Shown here one piece after another: positions 5,310 through 9,110 of a stretch of 9,110 nt of DNA (the first letter of the stretch is position 1; each line of letters starts with the position of its first letter). Source of the stretch: Hyphomicrobiales bacterium (GTDB taxonomy: Bacteria > Pseudomonadota > Alphaproteobacteria > Rhizobiales > Aestuariivirgaceae); contig JANYGE010000057.1 in assembly GCA_025362535.1 (NCBI GenBank), forward strand, positions 1 through 9,110, written 5' to 3'. The notes beneath the pieces were generated by a model. That model saw nothing but the letters and a program-made list of their open reading frames with translations, was not told the DNA's origin and searched no databases. Both the position numbers and the translations under genes were made by a program.

Positions 5310-7274
5310 ATGTCAGCAACAAACTGGACTAACGCTCAAGTTTTGAATCAATTGAACTCTGGCGCAAAGTGGACAGGTGATACAATCACCTATGCGTTTC
5401 CAACCAGCACATCTGGCATGACAGGTTCGACTGAGGTTACCGGATTTTCCGGCCTTACAGTTGCCCAGCAGGAAAAAGCCACACTCGCATTGAGTTTGTG
5501 GGATGATTTGATTTTGCCAGATATGGTCAAGGTGACCACGAGCAACAGCAATATTGAATTCGGCAACTCCACCAAAGGAGTGAGCTACGCCCAAGCCTAT
5601 TACCCGACTGCGGGCACAGTGTGGTTCAACAAGGCTTACAGCGACTTACAGACTCCCGTTATTGGTCAGCATGGTTTTCTCACTTTTATTCATGAAATCG
5701 GCCATTCAATTGGCCTCAACCATATGGGTACTTATAATGGTACTGGTGACTGGACACCTTCCAGCTATCAAGACAGCACAGTTTTATCGGTGATGTCTTA
5801 TTTTGGCCCGAACTGGGGCTCTGGTGCCAGCACTGGTGAAGGCTTGGTTCAGTGGGCTGATTGGGTTGGCGCTGATGGTGTTCTTTATTCGCCCCAGACG
5901 CCGATGCTCAATGATATTATGGCCGTTCAAGCCACGTATGGAGTTGAAACAACGACACGCGTTGGCGACACGATTTACGGCTTCCATTCGACATTAGGAT
6001 CAGTGTCTGGTGGCATCTATGATTTTACCCAAAACACTCATGCCATCCTGTGCCTGTTCGATTCATCGGGCAATGACACATTGGATCTGAGCGGCTGGAG
6101 CACGTCTTCTTCGATCAGCTTGGTGCCTGGCACATTCTGCTCTGGTAACTCTATGACCAATAATATTTCGATCGCCTATACATGTGTGATTGAAAATGCC
6201 GTGGGTGGTGCTGGCGCAGATGTTATTGTTGGCAATGCTTTCAATAACCGCCTTGAGGGTGGTGGAGGCAATGACACGTTCACTGGCGGCATGGGCGATG
6301 ATACGATCATCGGCGGCGATGGGAGCGACACCGTTGTTTACACAGGTGCATTTGATACATTTAACATTGCCTATAATGCGGACACCAATGCTTTCACAAT
6401 TTCGAGCGCTGCGGAAGGAACTGATACAGTTACTGGCGTTGAATATTTCACATTTAATGGTGTTGCCAAAGCAGCCGCTGATTTGATGGGCGGATCAACC
6501 GGTACAGGCGGCACGACAAGCAGTGCTGTTAGCATTGCTGCTTCCACTCAATCCATTGCTGAAGGTAATAGTGGTTCAACCATTGCCAGCTTCACTTTAA
6601 CTTTAGACACAGCTTCAAATGCTAGCCAAACAGTGCATTACACAGTTGCTGGAACTGGCAACCCCGCCGCCGATAGTTTAGATTTTACAGGTCTTCTCCA
6701 AGGTGATGTCACGTTCGGCGTTGGCGAAACCAGCAAAACAATTCAGGTGCAGATTGTCGGTGATACTGTTGTTGAGCAAAACGAAAGTTTTGCGGTAACC
6801 CTCTCAAATGCCAGCAGCGGATTGACCATTGCGACGGGTTCTGCCACCACAACAATTGTAAACGACGATAGTGCCATTGTTTACAAAATCATAAATGGTA
6901 ACAATAAAGCTAATAGTATCATTGGCGGCAATGGCAATGACTCGATATCCGGGTTCGGGGGTAGTGACATCCTTTCCGGCGGCCGTGGCACTGACATCCT
7001 CAATGGCGGCGTGGATAATGATCGTCTAACGGGTGGTGACGGCGCCGATAGGTTTGCCTTTACTGATCTCCATTTTGGCAAGGATACGATCACTGACTTT
7101 CTTGATGGCACCGATAAACTGACTTTCACATCAAATGTTGCCAGCTCATTGGCCGAGTTCACCTTCGTAGGTAACGGGACCACTACAGTTACGGTTTATC
7201 ACGGCACCGACAGTATCGTTGTGAAGGGCTTTTCGAATATTACGCTGGATGCCAACGACTTCTTGTTCGTCTAA
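5310..7274 (+). CDS. Serralysin-like M10 metalloprotease with RTX repeats and a Calx-beta domain
   Basis: This is a secreted zinc endopeptidase of 654 residues. The catalytic domain (about 1-190) has H128, E129, H132 and H138 in HEIGHSIGLNHMG and a Met-turn SVMSYF with M162 and the tyrosine ligand Y164. The third zinc His is followed by Met, where serralysins usually have Pro. A serralysin C-domain region follows, with the conserved NDTLDLSG and IENAVGG. The first RTX block is residues 299-343 (four clear GGxGxD nonapeptides). A Gly/Thr-rich linker (about 394-405) leads to a Calx-beta domain (about 407-521), a second RTX block (539-583, five repeats), and a C-terminal tail ending NDFLFV. The acidic-then-hydrophobic end and the lack of a Sec signal fit type I secretion, and the RTX blocks should bind calcium outside the cell. 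No exporter or inhibitor gene is nearby. Cysteines C248, C277 and C292 are unusual for this family. Confidence 0.93.
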   Translation: MSATNWTNAQVLNQLNSGAKWTGDTITYAFPTSTSGMTGSTEVTGFSGLTVAQQEKATLALSLWDDLILPDMVKVTTSNSNIEFGNSTKGVSYAQAYYPTAGTVWFNKAYSDLQTPVIGQHGFLTFIHEIGHSIGLNHMGTYNGTGDWTPSSYQDSTVLSVMSYFGPNWGSGASTGEGLVQWADWVGADGVLYSPQTPMLNDIMAVQATYGVETTTRVGDTIYGFHSTLGSVSGGIYDFTQNTHAILCLFDSSGNDTLDLSGWSTSSSISLVPGTFCSGNSMTNNISIAYTCVIENAVGGAGADVIVGNAFNNRLEGGGGNDTFTGGMGDDTIIGGDGSDTVVYTGAFDTFNIAYNADTNAFTISSAAEGTDTVTGVEYFTFNGVAKAAADLMGGSTGTGGTTSSAVSIAASTQSIAEGNSGSTIASFTLTLDTASNASQTVHYTVAGTGNPAADSLDFTGLLQGDVTFGVGETSKTIQVQIVGDTVVEQNESFAVTLSNASSGLTIATGSATTTIVNDDSAIVYKIINGNNKANSIIGGNGNDSISGFGGSDILSGGRGTDILNGGVDNDRLTGGDGADRFAFTDLHFGKDTITDFLDGTDKLTFTSNVASSLAEFTFVGNGTTTVTVYHGTDSIVVKGFSNITLDANDFLFV

Positions 7275-8041
7275 TTCTTATAAGTCGGGTCTTGTGCATC
7301 CATGATGAGTTTCATCTCGGTAAAATGAGATAGAAACTGTTCGCGGTCAGCCTCCCATTCTTGGGCGGTTTTTTCGGCAACCTCTGGTGACATGACGTGA
7401 AGCTTTTGTCCGGTTTGATAGGCCAGCACCAAATTGCGGCAGGATCGTTCTAAGTAATAGGTGAGGTCAAAGGCTTCGGCCACTGTGGCAGCACAAATTA
7501 ATACGCCGTGATTGCCCATCATCATAATCGATTTATTGCCCATGAGCCGAGCGAGGCGGTCTCCTTCCGCATCCGTGTTGGCCATGCCGCCATAACCCAT
7601 ATCAACGGCCACTCGGTTGAAAAAACGGGCGGTGTTTTGATCGATGGGTTTGATTTCCGGATCAGCCAAGGAGGCAATAACCGTGGCATAAGCTGGATGA
7701 AGATGGATGATGCAGCGGGCTTGGGGCAGGGCGGCATGCAAGCGCCCATGCAGGCTCCAAGCCGTAAGGTCTGGAGCATTAGGCCCCTTCATCGTGCTAT
7801 CATCATCGCTGTTCAGGAGCAGAAGCTCGGAGGCGCGAATTTTTGAAAAATGCCGCCAACGGGGGTTCATCAAAAATTTTTTACCGTCATTTGAGACAGC
7901 TAAGCTGAAATGATTGGCTACACCTTCGTTCCACTCATAATGTGCTGCAAGCCTAAATGCTGCCGCAAGATCAACACGCATTTGCCATTCGTCTGCGTCA
8001 GAACTGGTGCGTGCGGATTTAATACTTGTAATATTTGTCAT
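7271..8041 (-). CDS. Class II aldolase/adducin-family protein
   Basis: This is a 256-residue protein with the class II aldolase/adducin head-domain fold. Members are zinc-dependent aldolases, epimerases or decarboxylases of small sugar phosphates, or non-catalytic relatives. The zinc histidines are present: H113 and H115 in CIIHLHPAYA and H178 in MMGNHGVLI. The early VANHFSLAV (41-49) matches the substrate-loop region. The position of the fuculose-aldolase catalytic Glu (E73), 19 residues before the first zinc His, falls on or next to A94 here, so classical aldolase chemistry is doubtful. That feature is shared with the adducin-like branch. The start at 8041 is chosen because GGAG lies 7 bases upstream. 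An in-frame ATG at 8080 adds 13 residues with no domain match and is less likely. It is longer than OtnC-type tetronate decarboxylases (about 210-220) and does not look like them. It overlaps the protease end by four bases. Confidence 0.88.
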   Translation of the reverse strand: MTNITSIKSARTSSDADEWQMRVDLAAAFRLAAHYEWNEGVANHFSLAVSNDGKKFLMNPRWRHFSKIRASELLLLNSDDDSTMKGPNAPDLTAWSLHGRLHAALPQARCIIHLHPAYATVIASLADPEIKPIDQNTARFFNRVAVDMGYGGMANTDAEGDRLARLMGNKSIMMMGNHGVLICAATVAEAFDLTYYLERSCRNLVLAYQTGQKLHVMSPEVAEKTAQEWEADREQFLSHFTEMKLIMDAQDPTYKN

Positions 8042-8048
8042 AGTTCTG

Positions 8049-8052
8049 CTCC
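8049..8052 (-). promoter_or_regulatory. Ribosome binding site GGAG of the class II aldolase gene
   Basis: On the minus strand TTGGAG lies seven bases before the ATG at 8041. It decides the start against the in-frame upstream ATG at 8080. Confidence 0.65.
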
Positions 8053-8104
8053 AAAAGCTTGGAAAAGGATGATATAGCAATAACGAATTTCAGCAAAGCA
8101 TATT

Positions 8105-8109
8105 GAGGA
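8105..8109 (+). promoter_or_regulatory. Ribosome binding site GAGGA of the DUF2147 gene
   Basis: GAGGA is seven bases upstream of the GTG at 8117 and supports that non-ATG start. The site sits in the loop of a weak AT-only inverted repeat (ATATT at 8100-8104, AATAT at 8109-8113). That hairpin is probably too weak to matter. The whole gap between the divergent genes is only 75 bases (8042-8116) and must hold both promoters; no clear -35/-10 pair was recognised. Confidence 0.65.
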
Positions 8110-8116
8110 ATATACC

Positions 8117-8548
8117 GTGGTTAAACTTAGAGCTTTTATTTTTATTGGTGGCCTCTGCTTTGGGTTGCAACAAGCTACAGCGGCAGACACATCAGCTGAT
8201 GGCCTTTGGCGGCTTGGCAATGGCAAGCTTACGGTTAAGGTGGAATATTGTAAGGGCGACAATATCTGTGCAAAGGTTGCAGGCCTCGCCAAACCATTCC
8301 ATTCTGACGGCACTCCAAAACTTGACGAAAACAATCCCAACAAGTCACTTCGTCAGCGCCCGGTCATTGGAATTCAGCTTATTGACGGCATGTCACCCAC
8401 TGGTCCGAATAGCTGGAAGGGGAAAATCTACAATGCCGATGACGGGCATACTTATTCTGCCTATGCGAAACTAAACGGAAATTCGTTGCAAGTGAAAGGC
8501 TGTTGGGGGCCCTTTTGCAAAAACCTCGATTTCAGCCGTGTTGATTAA
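8117..8548 (+). CDS. DUF2147 family exported protein
   Basis: This is a 143-residue protein of the DUF2147 family, small secreted or periplasmic proteins of unknown biochemical role found widely in proteobacteria. The N-terminus is a Sec signal peptide: K3/R5, a hydrophobic core at about 6-17, and cleavage after A22 or A23 (QQATAA then DTSADG). The mature part carries the family's hallmarks. These are G29-L-W near the start, C45 and C51, a VIGIQLIDGM strand, WKGKIYNADDGHTYSA, and C129/C134 in GCWGPFCKN, followed by a short aromatic/Arg end. The four mature cysteines are placed to form two disulfides, consistent with a periplasmic location. Translation begins at GTG with a good GAGGA site. It is transcribed divergently from the aldolase gene, and the next gene follows in the same direction after about 80 bases. 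Function is unknown. Confidence 0.9.
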   Translation: MVKLRAFIFIGGLCFGLQQATAADTSADGLWRLGNGKLTVKVEYCKGDNICAKVAGLAKPFHSDGTPKLDENNPNKSLRQRPVIGIQLIDGMSPTGPNSWKGKIYNADDGHTYSAYAKLNGNSLQVKGCWGPFCKNLDFSRVD

Positions 8549-8555
8549 TGAAACT

Positions 8556-8576
8556 GTTGCACAGATTTTTTGCAAC
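8556..8576. repeat. Short inverted repeat between the DUF2147 and Sel1 genes
   Basis: GTTGCA (8556-8561) and TGCAAC (8571-8576) are separated by nine bases containing a T run. It begins eight bases after the DUF2147 stop. The T run is in the loop rather than after the stem, so it is not a canonical intrinsic terminator. It may be a weak terminator or mRNA 3' structure. A second pair, CCTGT/ACAGG (8576-8580 and 8592-8596), follows directly. Confidence 0.3.
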
Positions 8577-8629
8577 CTGTAAAGTTGCTCCACAGGGGCA
8601 AGAATTACAGCTAGATGGTGTTTAAATTT

Positions 8630-9110
8630 ATGAGCAAGTTTTCTTGCGTCGCGTTGTTGCTATGTCTACTGACGGCTGGTTCTGAGCCTGTATTGGCTCT
8701 TGACCAAGCGCTCAATGCGTTGCCATTTGCAAAGAAAATGCAATTGGCCAAAGCGGGTGACCCTGATGCGAAAATGGCCGTGGCTGAGGCTTATGAAACC
8801 GGCAATGAAGCCAAAGTCGATCCGGCCAAGGCTGCCAAGTGGTATCGTGAAGCGGCACTGGTCGGCAATGTTGAAGCGCAGTTTCGTTTAGCTAAATTAG
8901 TGAATAAAGGTGCTCGCGGACTCCAGGCCGACAAACCAACCGCTGTGAAGCTTTTGCAATCCGCTGCGAAATTGGGTCATGCCGGGGCCCAAAATCTGCT
9001 TGGTCAAATGTTACAAAATGGCGATGGCATTGCCAAAGACGAAACACAAGCTGCCATGTGGTATCAAAAATCGGCTGATCAAAATGATGCTGCCGCACAA
9101 AATAATTTGG
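8630..9110 (+). CDS. Sel1-repeat (SLR) exported protein, N-terminal part (3' partial)
   Basis: The reading frame is open to the window end, so the protein is truncated after about 160 residues. A Sec signal peptide is visible: MSK, a hydrophobic core (VALLLCLLTAG), and cleavage after A23 in SEPVLA. Sel1-like tetratricopeptide-type repeats follow: about 41-84 (AKAGDPDAKMAVAEAYETGN, then AAKWYREAALVGN), 85-121 (EAQFRLAKLVNKGA, then AVKLLQSAAKLGH) and 122-157 (AQNLLGQMLQNGDGIAKD, then AAMWYQKSADQND), with a fourth beginning at the edge. Sel1 proteins are helical scaffolds for protein-protein contacts; many exported ones are adaptors in the cell envelope, but the partner is unknown here. An in-frame ATG at 8615, directly after a TAG, would add five residues. 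The 8630 start is preferred for a weak GGTG nine bases upstream and a standard signal peptide, but this is a close call. Confidence 0.85.
   Translation, partial: MSKFSCVALLLCLLTAGSEPVLALDQALNALPFAKKMQLAKAGDPDAKMAVAEAYETGNEAKVDPAKAAKWYREAALVGNVEAQFRLAKLVNKGARGLQADKPTAVKLLQSAAKLGHAGAQNLLGQMLQNGDGIAKDETQAAMWYQKSADQNDAAAQNNL

Noticed and set aside
6200..7050. Repeated GGNGGNGAT-like DNA that could resemble a repeat array
   Set aside because: The periodicity is that of 9-residue RTX repeats in the protein, with variable third bases. There are no constant repeats and unique spacers as in a CRISPR array.
6881..7183. Minus-strand open frame opposite the second RTX block
   Set aside because: Its Pro/Ser/Leu-rich repeats are the antisense of the Gly/Asp RTX codons.
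4109..8041. A complete tetronate catabolic cluster made of denD plus the class II aldolase as OtnC
   Set aside because: The aldolase is longer than OtnC and of the adducin-like type. OtnK and OtnI are absent, and a plus-strand protease separates the two genes.
8042..8080. N-terminal extension of the aldolase from an ATG at 8080
   Set aside because: The 13 added residues carry no domain match, and the ATG at 8041 has a well-placed GGAG.
8103..8474. Plus-strand 123-residue open frame overlapping DUF2147 in another frame
   Set aside because: The DUF2147 frame has a signal peptide, a ribosome site and family motifs; the other frame has none of these.

Overview
The window looks like a chromosomal piece of a Gram-negative alphaproteobacterium with intermediate base composition (about half G+C by eye, not computed). 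Three things point there. The MscS channel resembles the C-terminal part of the long alphaproteobacterial DUF3772-type channels. A KDO8P synthase implies lipopolysaccharide. The mix of a serralysin-like RTX protease, DUF2147 and Sel1-repeat proteins is common in that class. Genus cannot be named from the sequence alone. No rRNA, tRNA, CRISPR array, insertion sequence or phage gene was seen.

Layout. (1) Bases 1-2440, plus strand: a compact run of mscS-type channel (5' end outside the window), PaaI-type thioesterase and kdsA, with each junction a 4-base ATGA stop/start overlap. (2) Bases 2437-5089, minus strand, read right to left: a DenD-like sugar-acid dehydrogenase, a phytanoyl-CoA-dioxygenase-family (PhyH) oxygenase and a DMT/EamA transporter. 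The first junction is a TTGA overlap and the second gap is 5 bases, so this looks like one transcript. (3) Bases 5090-5309: an AT-rich divergent control region with a perfect inverted repeat and a pair of direct repeats. (4) Bases 5310-7274, plus: a 654-residue secreted metalloprotease of the serralysin family, with RTX repeats split by a Calx-beta domain. (5) Bases 7271-8041, minus: a class II aldolase/adducin-family protein. (6) Bases 8117-8548, plus: a secreted DUF2147 protein. (7) Bases 8630-9110, plus: an exported Sel1-repeat protein cut by the window end.

How the parts may work together. KdsA supplies KDO-8-phosphate for lipopolysaccharide, but its two upstream partners have no known link to that pathway. 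The dehydrogenase, oxygenase and transporter cassette suggests processing and transport of a small hydroxy acid or related metabolite; the substrate is unknown. The class II aldolase lies on the same strand beyond the protease and could act in the same chemistry, but it is not shown to be co-transcribed. The protease has no type I secretion genes or inhibitor in view, so it must rely on an exporter encoded elsewhere. The two terminal genes encode probable periplasmic proteins.

The region is tightly packed. Both convergent gene pairs overlap by the same four bases, CTAA, leaving no intergenic space for terminators. The best candidate for something undescribed is the translationally coupled DenD-PhyH-DMT cassette.
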